Assembly (NCBI RefSeq): GCF_001724715.1
Contig: NZ_MEFG01000029.1
Location: 1 to 35,032 of the forward strand
Direction: 5' to 3'
From: Sphingomonas sp. SCN 67-18
Lineage (GTDB): Bacteria; Pseudomonadota; Alphaproteobacteria; Sphingomonadales; Sphingomonadaceae
DNA: 35,032 bases
Position 1 is the stretch's first letter, and each line of letters starts with the position of its first letter. A model generated the notes under the pieces. It had not been told where the DNA came from. It did not search any database and worked only from the letters and a program-made list of their open reading frames with translations. Shown here one piece after another: positions 9,231-17,454 of the stretch. A program made the position numbers and the translations under genes.

Positions 9231-10363
9231 TTCGAAGCTCCCTTGCGGTGATAGCGATGGGGGGTGAAGGGCATGGCCGCGACTTCGCAGCGGTGCAGCT
9301 TGCCGCGCTGTTCCACGGTGACGGCGGTGCCCGGCGCGGCGCTGGCCACGGGCACATAGGCCATGCCGATCGGCCGCTCCAGCGTGGGGGAAAAGCCGCC
9401 GCTGGTCACGCGGCCAACCTCATTGCCCTCGTCGTCCAGCACCCGCGCGCCCTCGCGCACCGGCTGGCGGCCGTCGATGAACAGGCCGACGCGCTTCAGG
9501 ATCGCGCCCTGCGCGCACTCCATCAATATCCGCTCCGCGCCGGGAAAGCCGCCCTCCTCGCGCCGCCGCTTCGACAGCGCGAAGCCAAGGTCGGCGGCGA
9601 TCGGCGTCGTCGTCTCGTCCAGGTCATGGCCGTAAAGCGGTAACCCCGCCTCCAGCCGCAGCGAATCCCGCGCGCCGAGGCCGATCGGCTTCACCTCCGG
9701 CTGCTCGCACAGCAGGGTCGCGATCCGCTCCGCCGCGTCGGCGGGGATCGACAGTTCGAACCCGTCCTCGCCGGTATAGCCGGACCGGCTTATCCAGGCG
9801 GGCACCCCGGCCAGCGTGAAGGCCCCGGCCTCCATGAAGTGCAGGTCCGCCACGCCGGGCGCGATCCGCGCCAGCACCGCCGCCGCCTTCGGCCCCTGCA
9901 GCGCCAGCAGCGCCTGCTCGTCCAGATGGTTGATGGTGATCTCGTCCGGCAGCAGATCGCGCAAATGGCCGATATCGTCGGCCTTGGTCGCCCCGTTGAC
10001 CACCATGTACAAATCGTCGGCGCGGCGCGTGACCATCAGGTCGTCCAATATGCCGCCGTCTTCCGCCAGCAGCAGCGAATAGCGCATCCGCCCTTCGCCC
10101 AGCCCCTTGATGTCGCCGGGCAGCAGCGCCTCCAGCGCCGCGTCCGCGCCCTCGCCGGTGAACAGCAGCTGCCCCATATGGCTGACGTCGAACAGCCCGG
10201 CGGAGGCGCGCGTCCACTGGTGCTCGGCGATGATCCCTTCATATTGGATCGGCATCTCATAACCGGCAAAGGGCACCATGCGGGCGCCCCGCGCGCGGTG
10301 CCATGCATCGAGCGGCAGGGACTCGATGGGCAGATCGGCATCGGGCTGGTCGGTGTCGCTCAT
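9227..10363 (-). CDS. gcvT: Glycine cleavage system T protein (aminomethyltransferase)
   Basis: This 378-residue protein is the first gene after the glycine riboswitch. It starts [20 protein letters not shown]. Family features include [43 protein letters not shown] and [20 protein letters not shown]. It transfers the methylene group from aminomethyl-lipoyl-GcvH to tetrahydrofolate, releasing ammonia. The frame is open from a GTG at 10396. The ATG at 10363 is chosen because GGAGAA lies 6 nt upstream (10370-10375) and homologs begin near here. About 66 nt separate the end of the second aptamer from this start. They contain no T-run, so control through translation initiation is more likely than through termination (inference). 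Confidence 0.96.
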   Translation of the reverse strand: MSDTDQPDADLPIESLPLDAWHRARGARMVPFAGYEMPIQYEGIIAEHQWTRASAGLFDVSHMGQLLFTGEGADAALEALLPGDIKGLGEGRMRYSLLLAEDGGILDDLMVTRRADDLYMVVNGATKADDIGHLRDLLPDEITINHLDEQALLALQGPKAAAVLARIAPGVADLHFMEAGAFTLAGVPAWISRSGYTGEDGFELSIPADAAERIATLLCEQPEVKPIGLGARDSLRLEAGLPLYGHDLDETTTPIAADLGFALSKRRREEGGFPGAERILMECAQGAILKRVGLFIDGRQPVREGARVLDDEGNEVGRVTSGGFSPTLERPIGMAYVPVASAAPGTAVTVEQRGKLHRCEVAAMPFTPHRYHRKGASK

Positions 10364-10429
10364 CGTCGGTTCTCCATGACTGGTCAGCGCACGCACGGAC
10401 GCCGTTGGAAGCGCCCGATTGCCGCTGCC

Positions 10430-10612
10430 CCCTCTGTCACGGAACCTGAGAGCTTTCGCCGGGCGCGGGCGCGCGGCTTACCCCTTCGGTGGGATGGCAC
10501 GGGTCCATCCGCTTTCCAGAGTGTCTCGGCTCGCGCGGTCCTGTGACCTGAGAGATTCCGGGGCGGTTGCTCCTTCGGCGGCGGCGGGCCGTGGCCCGCT
10601 ACACTCTCCCGC
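10430..10612 (-). promoter_or_regulatory. Tandem glycine riboswitch
   Basis: Two glycine aptamers follow each other on the minus strand. Aptamer I (about 10518-10612) has P1 arms AGAGTGT (10601-10607) and ACACTCT (10518-10524), the core GCCGAAGGAGCAA and the 3' signature GGAATCTCTCAGGTCACAGG. Aptamer II (about 10430-10517) has CACCGAAGGGGTAAGCC and GCGAAAGCTCTCAGGTTCC. They are separated by only a few bases. This class normally switches on glycine cleavage genes when glycine is abundant, and gcvT follows directly. The 333-bp stretch 10364-10696 holds this element, a possible promoter and no credible protein gene. Confidence 0.95.
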
Positions 10613-10649
10613 GCGTGCCTCCGGCGCTTGCGCGCCGATGACGGGCACA

Positions 10650-10678
10650 GCCTTGGCTGGCCCCCGCGACAGAGTCAA
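10650..10678 (-). promoter_or_regulatory. Possible promoter of the glycine operon
   Basis: TTGACT (10673-10678, minus strand) is a good -35 hexamer. The -10 position 17 nt on reads CAAGGC, which is poor. The predicted start would lie about 30 nt before aptamer I, the right place for a riboswitch transcript. The support is weak. Confidence 0.3.
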
Positions 10679-10696
10679 TCGCCCCGTGCGAAGCGC

Positions 10697-11341
10697 CTAT
10701 CGCGTCGCGTTATATTGCAGCTGTTCGCCGGTCAGCTGAAAGCCGATCAGCAGCTCGAACGAGGCACGGGCCACGGCCTGGCGCACGGTCGGGTCGTTCA
10801 TCGGGTCGATCGCCGCGTCGGCGTCCCCGGGCTTGCGCTTGCGCACGATGCGGGCGTTGATGTCTTCCGGCAGCGTCGCCGCCGCCCGGTTGATCACGGC
10901 GCTGCCCTCCCCCTGCGCGCTGGCCCGCGCCTCGCCGTCCGCGAAGTTGAGCGTCACCTGCCCGACCCGCTTCGACACCACGACATTGCCGCCGCGCACC
11001 ACCGTGGCGAAATAGGGGAGCACCAGCTGGCGCGCGCCGCTGGCGTCGGCGCGCCGCGCCTGCACGTCGAACGTCGATGTGCTGACGATGTCGCTGCCCG
11101 ATTCGCCACAATTGGTGCGGATGTTGGTGATCGTCGCCGTCACGTCCATGGCGCGCGCATCGCGGCTCGACGGGGGATTGAACAGCGTGATGTCCCCCGT
11201 GCTCGCCGGCACGCCCACGGCCGGGCAGGCCGAACGGGTGACGCTGATCCCGCCGGTCGAATCGAGGTCGCCGTCCTTGGCGCAGGCGGCAAGGGCGAAC
11301 AGCGCGGCACAGGCAACCAGCGGCTTCGATTTGGGGAACAT
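10697..11341 (-). CDS. Putative lipoprotein of unknown function
   Basis: I do not recognise a named family in this 214-residue protein. It begins MFPKSKPLVACAALFALAAC, a short signal with a lipobox ending LAAC, so it is probably lipid-anchored. The mature part opens AKDGDLDSTGG, includes ISVTRSACPAVGVPASTGDI and VSKRVGQVTLNFADGEA, and appears beta-rich. An ATG two codons upstream (11347) is possible. However, AAGGA ends about 6 nt before the ATG at 11341 and nearly touches the upstream one, so 11341 is preferred. It is divergent from ispH, with about 105 bp between the starts. It lies upstream of the glycine riboswitch on the same strand; no clear terminator separates them. Confidence 0.72.
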   Translation of the reverse strand: MFPKSKPLVACAALFALAACAKDGDLDSTGGISVTRSACPAVGVPASTGDITLFNPPSSRDARAMDVTATITNIRTNCGESGSDIVSTSTFDVQARRADASGARQLVLPYFATVVRGGNVVVSKRVGQVTLNFADGEARASAQGEGSAVINRAAATLPEDINARIVRKRKPGDADAAIDPMNDPTVRQAVARASFELLIGFQLTGEQLQYNATR

Positions 11342-11446
11342 GGGCATCCTTGATACTATCGACCCGGCAGAACTGGCGGATCAGGCGCGCGGATCATAGG
11401 AAGCGGCTTTCGTCCAGGCAAGCAATCGCGTAGGGGCCGGGCCACG

Positions 11447-12406
11447 ATGACGCAATCCGAACCGATCCGACCGCCCCTTCGGCTGCTGATCGCGGCGCCA
11501 CGCGGCTTTTGCGCCGGGGTCGATCGCGCCATCCGCATCGTCGAGCTGGCCATCGAAAAGCATGGCGCGCCGGTCTATGTCCGCCACGAGATCGTCCACA
11601 ACCGCTTCGTCGTCGACAGCCTGAAGGCCAAGGGCGCGATCTTCGTGGAAGAGATCGATCAGGTGCCTGCGGGCGCGCCGGTGGTGTTCTCCGCGCACGG
11701 CGTGCCGAAATCGGTGCCCGATGCGGCCGAGGATCGCGGCCTTGCCTATCTTGACGCCACCTGTCCGCTCGTTTCCAAGGTCCACCGCCAGGCCGAACGC
11801 CATGTCGAGGCGGGCCGGCACATCCTGTTCATCGGCCATCGCGGCCACCCGGAAGTGATCGGCACCTTCGGCCAGGTGCCGGAGGGCGAGATGACGCTGG
11901 TCGAAACGGTGGCGGACGCGGAGACGATCACCCCGCCCAATGCGGACAAGCTGTCCTTCCTCACCCAGACGACGCTGTCGGTGGACGATACCGCCGCCGT
12001 GGTCGCCGCGCTGCGCCGCCGCTTTCCCAATATCGAGGGGCCGCGCAGCGAGGACATCTGCTACGCCACCTCCAACCGGCAGGCCGCGGTGAAGGCGATT
12101 GCCGGCGAATGCCAGGCGATGCTGGTGATCGGCGCGCCGAACAGTTCCAATTCGCTCCGTCTCGTCGAGGTCGCGGAACGGCAGGGCACGCCCGCCCGGC
12201 TGATCCAGCGTGCGCATGAGATCGACTTCGCCTGGCTGGACGGCGTCGCCACGCTGGGCATCACCGCCGGGGCGTCCGCGCCGGAGCTGCTGGTCCGCGA
12301 AGTGGTCGACAGGCTTTCGGAACGGTTCACGGTCGACGAACAGCATGTCGAGACGGCGACGGAACGCATGGTGTTCAAGCTCCCGCGCGATCTCGAAGCG
12401 GCCTGA
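11447..12406 (+). CDS. ispH: 4-hydroxy-3-methylbut-2-enyl diphosphate reductase
   Basis: This 319-residue protein performs the last step of the MEP isoprenoid pathway, reducing HMBPP to IPP and DMAPP with a [4Fe-4S] cluster. The three cluster cysteines are C22 ([13 protein letters not shown]), C106 ([11 protein letters not shown]) and C205 ([10 protein letters not shown]). The substrate histidines H51 (HEIVHN) and H84 (FSAHGV) are present, as are TQTTLS and GAPNSSNS. Length is normal. It starts a plus-strand series, followed 3 nt later by thrB, an order common in alphaproteobacteria. The ribosome binding site is weak. Confidence 0.97.
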   Translation: MTQSEPIRPPLRLLIAAPRGFCAGVDRAIRIVELAIEKHGAPVYVRHEIVHNRFVVDSLKAKGAIFVEEIDQVPAGAPVVFSAHGVPKSVPDAAEDRGLAYLDATCPLVSKVHRQAERHVEAGRHILFIGHRGHPEVIGTFGQVPEGEMTLVETVADAETITPPNADKLSFLTQTTLSVDDTAAVVAALRRRFPNIEGPRSEDICYATSNRQAAVKAIAGECQAMLVIGAPNSSNSLRLVEVAERQGTPARLIQRAHEIDFAWLDGVATLGITAGASAPELLVREVVDRLSERFTVDEQHVETATERMVFKLPRDLEAA

Positions 12407-12409
12407 TCC

Positions 12410-13372
12410 ATGGCGGTCTATACGCAGGTTTCCGCCGAGCAGATGGCGGTTCTTCTGGCGCGGTACGACGCGGGCGAGCTCGTGTCCGCCAAGGGCATCG
12501 CCGAGGGTGTCGAAAACAGCAATTATCTGGTCGAGACGAGCCGGCGGCGCTTCATCCTGACGCTTTATGAAAAGCGCGTCGATGCGGGCGACCTGCCCTT
12601 CTTCCTCGCCCTGCTCGATCATCTCGCAGCGTCCGGCAACGCGGTGCCCCGCGCCGTGCCGGATCGCGAGGGGCGGCAGATCCACGAGGTCGCGGGGCGG
12701 CCCGCCTGCCTGATCGAGTTTCTGCCCGGCGTGTCCGTCACGCATCCGACACCGGCGCAAAGCCGGGCAGCCGGCGAGGCGCTGGGCCGGATGCACGGAT
12801 CGCTGGCGAGCTTCACCGGCGCGCGGCCCAACACGCTCGGCCCGGCCGGCTGGCACGCGCTGGCGGCGCGCTGCGGGGCCGATCTCGACGCCATCTCCGC
12901 CGGGCTCGGCGCGCGGGTGGCGGCGGAGCTGGCCTATATCGACGCCCACTGGCCGGCCGATCTGCCCCGCTCCGTCATCCATGCCGATCTGTTTCCGGAC
13001 AATGTGCTGATGCGGGGCGATGCCGTCACCGGCGTGATCGACTTTTATTTCGCCTGCACCGAAGTCCGCGCTTGGGACGTCGCGGTGACGCACACCTCCT
13101 GGTGTTTCGAACCGGACGGCACCGGCTTCCATGCCGATCGCGCCGCCGCGCTCATCGCGGGCTATGAAGCCGCCTTCGGCCTTTCAGAGGCGGAGCGGAC
13201 CGCCTTTGCCGTGCTCGCGCGCGGCGCGGCGCTGCGCTTCCTGCTCACCCGCGCCTGGGACTGGCTGAACACGCCCGCGGACGCGATGGTGACGCGCAAG
13301 GATCCGCTCGCCTTCCTGCGCCGGCTGGATTTCTACGCCGGCGCGGAACGCGGCCTGCTGCTCGGCGCATGA
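12410..13372 (+). CDS. thrB: Homoserine kinase, aminoglycoside-phosphotransferase-like type
   Basis: This 320-residue protein belongs to the APH-fold homoserine kinases of alphaproteobacteria and pseudomonads, not the GHMP type. It starts [20 protein letters not shown] and has the N-lobe [15 protein letters not shown] and [10 protein letters not shown]. The catalytic loop is [13 protein letters not shown], and the metal-binding [11 protein letters not shown] follows. It phosphorylates homoserine in threonine biosynthesis. Its position 3 nt after ispH and its ATGA overlap with rnhA (13369-13372) show a tight operon of three functionally unrelated genes. Confidence 0.95.
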   Translation: MAVYTQVSAEQMAVLLARYDAGELVSAKGIAEGVENSNYLVETSRRRFILTLYEKRVDAGDLPFFLALLDHLAASGNAVPRAVPDREGRQIHEVAGRPACLIEFLPGVSVTHPTPAQSRAAGEALGRMHGSLASFTGARPNTLGPAGWHALAARCGADLDAISAGLGARVAAELAYIDAHWPADLPRSVIHADLFPDNVLMRGDAVTGVIDFYFACTEVRAWDVAVTHTSWCFEPDGTGFHADRAAALIAGYEAAFGLSEAERTAFAVLARGAALRFLLTRAWDWLNTPADAMVTRKDPLAFLRRLDFYAGAERGLLLGA

Positions 13373-13824
13373 CCGAACTCACCCATGTCGAGATCGCCAC
13401 CGACGGGGCCTGCAAGGGCAATCCGGGGCCGGGCGGATGGGGGGCGCTGATCCGCGCCGGCGCGCGCGAGCGGGAACTGTCCGGCGGCGAGGCGCTGACC
13501 ACCAACAACCGCATGGAATTGATGGCCGCCATAGAAGCGCTCAACGCGCTGAAGCGGCCATGCCGCGTCACCCTTTCCACCGACAGCCGCTATGTGATGG
13601 ACGGGCTGACGAAATGGATTCACGGCTGGCGGCGCAACGGCTGGAAGACGGCGGACCGCAAGCCGGTGAAGAATGCCGATCTGTGGCAGGCGCTGATCGA
13701 CGCCGCCGCGCGCCACCGGGTCGAATGGCAATGGGTGAAGGGCCATGCCGGCCACCCCGACAATGAACGCGCCGACCGGCTGGCGAGCGATGCGGCGCTC
13801 GCCGCCGGCCGCGGCGGATCATGA
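13369..13824 (+). CDS. rnhA: Ribonuclease HI
   Basis: This 151-residue protein removes RNA from RNA-DNA hybrids. Catalytic carboxylates are visible: D12 ([16 protein letters not shown]), E50 ([11 protein letters not shown]), D72 ([11 protein letters not shown]) and the final aspartate in NERADRLA, with the preceding [10 protein letters not shown] loop. The basic handle region [17 protein letters not shown] is present. The start overlaps the thrB stop. The last six bases overlap the 3' end of the convergent FAD oxidoreductase gene (13819-13824). Confidence 0.97.
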   Translation: MTELTHVEIATDGACKGNPGPGGWGALIRAGARERELSGGEALTTNNRMELMAAIEALNALKRPCRVTLSTDSRYVMDGLTKWIHGWRRNGWKTADRKPVKNADLWQALIDAAARHRVEWQWVKGHAGHPDNERADRLASDAALAAGRGGS

Positions 13825-14916
13825 CCTGAAACGCCCCGGCGCGAACGGGCCGGGGTCGATATGCGTCACGGATGCGTGCGGCGCATGGCCGAGCAGCAGC
13901 GCGGCGGCGATCCGCGCACCCGCCACCGAAGTCTGGATGCCGAAACCGCCCTGCCCCGCGCACCAGAAGAAACCGGGCACCAACGGATCATGGCCATAAA
14001 CCGGCAGCCGGTCCGGCGAAAAGCTGCGCAGCCCCGCCCAGCGATGCTCCACCCGCTCCACCCGCCAGTCGACCACCCGCCCCAGCCTGTCGATCGCCGT
14101 CGCCACGTCCACCTCGTCCGGCGCGATGTCGCAGGCGACTGACGGCGTCTCGTCATGCGGGCTGAGCCACAGCCGCCCCCCTGCCTCCGGCTTGAAATAG
14201 AAACCGCCGTTGATGTCCAGCACCAGCGGCAGCCCCGCCGGAGCGGGCGGATCGACCGCTAGCTGCACGATGGTCCGCCGATAGGGCTGGATGCCCACCG
14301 CCCGCGCGCCGGCCAGCCCGGCCACCGCATCCGCCCATGCCCCGGCGGCGTTGACCAGCAGGCGCGCATGGCGCGTGCCGCTGCCCACGCCCAGCCGCCA
14401 CCCGTCCGCCACGCGCGTCGCCGCCCGCAACGGGCTGTCGCAGATCAGCACCGCCCCCGCCTTGCGCGCGGCCGCCAGATAATGCTGGTGCAGGCCGCCG
14501 ACATCGATGTCGGTGCAGCTCGCCTCGCCTATCGCGCGGTCCCATGCCGGCGACAGCCCGGGGATGCGCGCCCGCAACGCCTCGACCGCGATGCGCTCCA
14601 GCGCGATCCCGCTCCCCGCATAGCGCCGCTCGAACGCCGCCATGGCCGCCTCGTCCTCCGCCCGCCCGATATAGACCGCGCCGCGCGGCCGCAGGAACCC
14701 GCCCGCCGCCAGCACCGGGCCGGACGCCGTCGTCAGCGGCTGGACCATCGGCCCGCCATAGCTTTCCTGCCAGAATGCGGCCGACCGCCCGGTCGCATGA
14801 TAGCCGGGATGCGCCTCCGCCTCGATGAGCAGCACGGACGCGTGCGGCGCAATCTCGGCCGCCAGGCTGGCCCCGGCGATGCCGGCGCCGATGATGGCAA
14901 CGTCGTAGCGGGTCAC
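13819..14916 (-). CDS. FAD-dependent oxidoreductase, DauA-like (D-amino-acid dehydrogenase group)
   Basis: This 365-residue protein starts with the dinucleotide-binding motif [17 protein letters not shown] (about 6-22). It closely follows D-arginine dehydrogenase DauA of Pseudomonas in its landmarks: [65 protein letters not shown] and [16 protein letters not shown]. The family oxidises D-amino acids to 2-oxo acids and passes electrons to the respiratory chain. Substrate choice here is inferred only from the family. The start is GTG at 14916, overlapping the alpha/beta-hydrolase stop as GTGA (14913-14916), so the two are co-translated. It converges on and slightly overlaps rnhA. Confidence 0.85.
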   Translation of the reverse strand: MTRYDVAIIGAGIAGASLAAEIAPHASVLLIEAEAHPGYHATGRSAAFWQESYGGPMVQPLTTASGPVLAAGGFLRPRGAVYIGRAEDEAAMAAFERRYAGSGIALERIAVEALRARIPGLSPAWDRAIGEASCTDIDVGGLHQHYLAAARKAGAVLICDSPLRAATRVADGWRLGVGSGTRHARLLVNAAGAWADAVAGLAGARAVGIQPYRRTIVQLAVDPPAPAGLPLVLDINGGFYFKPEAGGRLWLSPHDETPSVACDIAPDEVDVATAIDRLGRVVDWRVERVEHRWAGLRSFSPDRLPVYGHDPLVPGFFWCAGQGGFGIQTSVAGARIAAALLLGHAPHASVTHIDPGPFAPGRFRS

Positions 14917-15872
14917 CGGGCCGGCGCTTGCGCGTCCAGAAATGCGTCGATCAGCGCCAGCGTGCGGTTCCGCACCGGGTCCGCCTCCCGCAAAATTTCA
15001 TGCGCGGATTCCGGCCCGAACATGACGATCTCCGCATTGGGCAGCCGCCGCGCGGCGCGCACGATGGCGGCGGGGTCGACCAGCCGGTCCGCGCTCGCCC
15101 CGATCAGCAGGATCGGCGTGCGGATCGCCTCCAGCCGCCCCGGCCGCTCCAGCGCGGCGGTGGACGCATAGGCCGTCGCCAGCCACGCCCAGCTTGGCGG
15201 GCCAAGCGCAAGCGCGGGCTTTTGCTCCTTCCACCACAGCTCGTCGGCATAGCGGTCGAGATCATGGGTCAGCAGCTTCTGGCGGGAAAGGCCGCCGGGC
15301 GGCGACGGCCGCTCATTGCTCTTCCATGCCGGCCGCTCCGGCGCGCCCACCCGCGTCATCAGCCGCGCCAGCAAGCCAGCGACGCGCGGCGGGAACGGCT
15401 TGCTGTACAGGCCCAGCATCGGCGCGGTCATCACCGCCGCATCGGGCGCGATCCGCCCCTCGGCCAGCGCGCGCATCACCAGATGCCCGCCCATCGAATG
15501 GGTGATGACGACATGCGGCGCGGGCGTGGCTGCAACCCATTGCGCGAAAAACCCGGCAAGATCGTCGATCCACGGCGCGAAGTCGCTGGCATGGCCGACA
15601 TTGGGGTCAGCGGCCAACCGGCCGGATCCGCCCTGCCCGCGCCAGTCGAACGACGAGACGGACCAGCCCGCGCGGCGCCAATGCGCGAAGCTTTCCAGAT
15701 ATTTCTCGAAAATGTCGCCGCGCCCGCCGAGGAACAGGATGCTGCCGCGCCGCTCCCCCGCCGGGGCCGGCCAGTCGAACCGGCGCAGCTGCCATCCGTC
15801 CGCCGCCGCCCAGCCGCCCACCGTCGCGTCGCCCGGAATCGAACGGCGGTCGAAAGGGGCGAATTGGTCCAT
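14913..15872 (-). CDS. Alpha/beta hydrolase, lysophospholipase (PldB)-like
   Basis: This 319-residue protein has a complete catalytic triad: S126 in the nucleophile elbow THSMGGH, D262 in GASADRLVD and H291 in SAHEILREAD. The early strand ILFLGGRGDIFEKYLE and FDWRGQGGSGR match the serine aminopeptidase / monoacylglycerol-lipase-like group that includes PldB. No signal peptide is seen, so it is probably cytoplasmic. It is the first gene of a pair with the DauA-like oxidoreductase (GTGA overlap). It is divergent from cpaA, with 48 bp between start codons. The ribosome binding site is not obvious. The substrate is unknown. Confidence 0.85.
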   Translation of the reverse strand: MDQFAPFDRRSIPGDATVGGWAAADGWQLRRFDWPAPAGERRGSILFLGGRGDIFEKYLESFAHWRRAGWSVSSFDWRGQGGSGRLAADPNVGHASDFAPWIDDLAGFFAQWVAATPAPHVVITHSMGGHLVMRALAEGRIAPDAAVMTAPMLGLYSKPFPPRVAGLLARLMTRVGAPERPAWKSNERPSPPGGLSRQKLLTHDLDRYADELWWKEQKPALALGPPSWAWLATAYASTAALERPGRLEAIRTPILLIGASADRLVDPAAIVRAARRLPNAEIVMFGPESAHEILREADPVRNRTLALIDAFLDAQAPAR

Positions 15873-15920
15873 GGGCGTTGGTTACGGTTTGGAAAGCCAT
15901 ATCGTCTAGACCCTTCCCTC

Positions 15921-16394
15921 ATGACCGGGGGAATTATTTCGATCATCACGCTCTGCGCGCTGGCCGCGCTGCTGCTGACGGCGGCGGCGACGGACATCCG
16001 CAACCGGACGATCTCGAACGGCGTCAACGCGGCCATCGCCCTCATCGCCCCGCTCTACTGGTGGTCGAGCGGCATGGCGCTGTGGCCGGACATGGCAATC
16101 CAGATCGGCCTCAGCGTCATTGTGTTCGCCGTTTTCGCCGCCGTTTTCGCGGCGGGCATGATGGGCGGCGGCGATGTGAAGCTGCTCGCAGCACTCGCGC
16201 TGTGGCTGCCGCTGGTGCCGCTGATGCGGATGTTGATGGTCATGGCGATTGCGGGCGGAGTCGTCACGCTGGTCGTGCTCGCTCTTCATAAATTACGGAA
16301 ATCTGATGGAAATCCGGAGATCCCTTATGGCGTGGCGATCGCCTTTGCCGGGCTGTGGGCGATCTCCGAACGATATCTTAACCAATTTGCTTGA
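15921..16394 (+). CDS. cpaA: Prepilin peptidase CpaA (A24 family, short form)
   Basis: This 157-residue membrane protein lacks the N-terminal methylase domain of PilD, as CpaA/TadV proteins do. The two catalytic aspartates are visible in LTAAATDIRNRTISN and GGGDVKLLAALALW. About five hydrophobic segments are present. It cleaves the leader of Flp prepilins at the inner membrane. The ATG at 15921 has no Shine-Dalgarno match. A TTGGTT-N16-TATCGT pair from 15878 could be a promoter giving a very short leader (low confidence). It is the first gene of the tad/Flp locus; 48 bp separate it from cpaB. Confidence 0.9.
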   Translation: MTGGIISIITLCALAALLLTAAATDIRNRTISNGVNAAIALIAPLYWWSSGMALWPDMAIQIGLSVIVFAVFAAVFAAGMMGGGDVKLLAALALWLPLVPLMRMLMVMAIAGGVVTLVVLALHKLRKSDGNPEIPYGVAIAFAGLWAISERYLNQFA

Positions 16395-16442
16395 TCAAAG
16401 AACGCTGGCTCTACCGCCGCGTTTCAGGAGGCGTCTGACGTC

Positions 16443-17453
16443 ATGGATGGAAGAAAGATAGCATTGTTGATCGGTGCGCTCGTGATCGCGGCTCTGACCG
16501 CCTTCATGGCCCGGAGCGTGTTCAGCGGCGCCGCAGCGCCGCAGACGCAGGCTGCCGCGATCCCGGAAGATGGTCCCCAGATCCTCGTCGCCACCCGGGC
16601 GCTCCCGGTCGGCACGATCCTGGAGCCGGACAGCTTCCGCTACCAGCCGTGGCCGAAGGAGTTGCTCCAGCAGGCCTATTTCCTCAAGGGCGAATCCGAC
16701 CCCGCCAGCCTTGCCGGCACGGTGGTGCGCTTCGCCGTCACCGCCGGCCAGCCGCTGACCCAGGGATCGCTCGTGCGCCCCGGTGATCGCGGCTTCCTCG
16801 CGGCGGCGCTCGGCCCGGGCATGCGCGCCGTGACGGTGTCCGTGTCCGCGCAGAGCGGCGTCGCCGGCTTCGTCTTTCCCGGCGACCGCGTCGATCTGGT
16901 GCTGACCCAGGAAGTCGCCGGCGGCGGCGACGGTCCGCCCCTGAAGGTTTCCGAAACTTTCGTGCGCAACCTGCGCGTGCTGGCCACCGACCAGCGCACC
17001 AACACCGACGATGAAAGCGGCAAGGCGGAGGTCCGCACCTTCTCCACCGTCACCATCGAGGCGACCCCGAAGATCGCCGAGAAGATCGCGGTGTCGCAGT
17101 CCGTCGGCCAGCTTTCGCTCTCGCTGCGCTCGATCGCCGACAACACGGCCGAACTGGAACGCGCCATCGCGGCGGGTGAGGTCACCGTGCCCAACAGCGA
17201 CGATCCCAAGGCGGAAAAGCAGATGCTGCTCGCCGTCGCATCGCGGCCGGTGGATACCGGCGGCACCTTCGTCACCGGCGCCGACGTCTCGCGCTTCCAG
17301 CGCAGTTCGGTGCCGGCCAAGCCGCGCACCGAGGGCGGACAGGGCAATGGCGGCAGCGCGGGTTCGCCCGGCTTCGTCGCCCGGGCCACTGGCCCCGTCG
17401 TCCGGATCGCGCGCGGCAATGCAGTCACCGATGTTGCGGTGGGGGGTAAGTAA
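16443..17453 (+). CDS. cpaB: Flp pilus assembly protein CpaB
   Basis: This 336-residue protein has an N-terminal membrane anchor (about 5-25). A SAF domain follows, beginning ILVATRALPVGTILEPDSF and including VVRFAVTAGQPLTQGSLV. The RcpC/CpaB region contains GVAGFVFPGDRVDLVL. The C-terminal 60 residues are Gly/Ser-rich and probably disordered. The family works in the periplasm with the secretin of Flp/Tad pili. AGGAGG lies about 12 nt before the ATG, a strong ribosome binding site. cpaC follows after 1 nt. Confidence 0.94.
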   Translation: MDGRKIALLIGALVIAALTAFMARSVFSGAAAPQTQAAAIPEDGPQILVATRALPVGTILEPDSFRYQPWPKELLQQAYFLKGESDPASLAGTVVRFAVTAGQPLTQGSLVRPGDRGFLAAALGPGMRAVTVSVSAQSGVAGFVFPGDRVDLVLTQEVAGGGDGPPLKVSETFVRNLRVLATDQRTNTDDESGKAEVRTFSTVTIEATPKIAEKIAVSQSVGQLSLSLRSIADNTAELERAIAAGEVTVPNSDDPKAEKQMLLAVASRPVDTGGTFVTGADVSRFQRSSVPAKPRTEGGQGNGGSAGSPGFVARATGPVVRIARGNAVTDVAVGGK

Positions 17454-17454
17454 C

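Noticed and set aside
10419-10739. Small open frames across the glycine riboswitch on both strands
   Set aside because: The conserved aptamer cores explain this stretch; the translations are compositionally biased and have no ribosome binding sites.
11381-13132. Long minus-strand open frame across ispH and thrB
   Set aside because: It overlaps two well-identified plus-strand genes and has shadow composition.
16378-16383. TTAACC at the end of cpaA as a CtrA half-site for the pilus genes
   Set aside because: A single half-site inside coding sequence, without a second TTAA or a clear promoter, is not enough.
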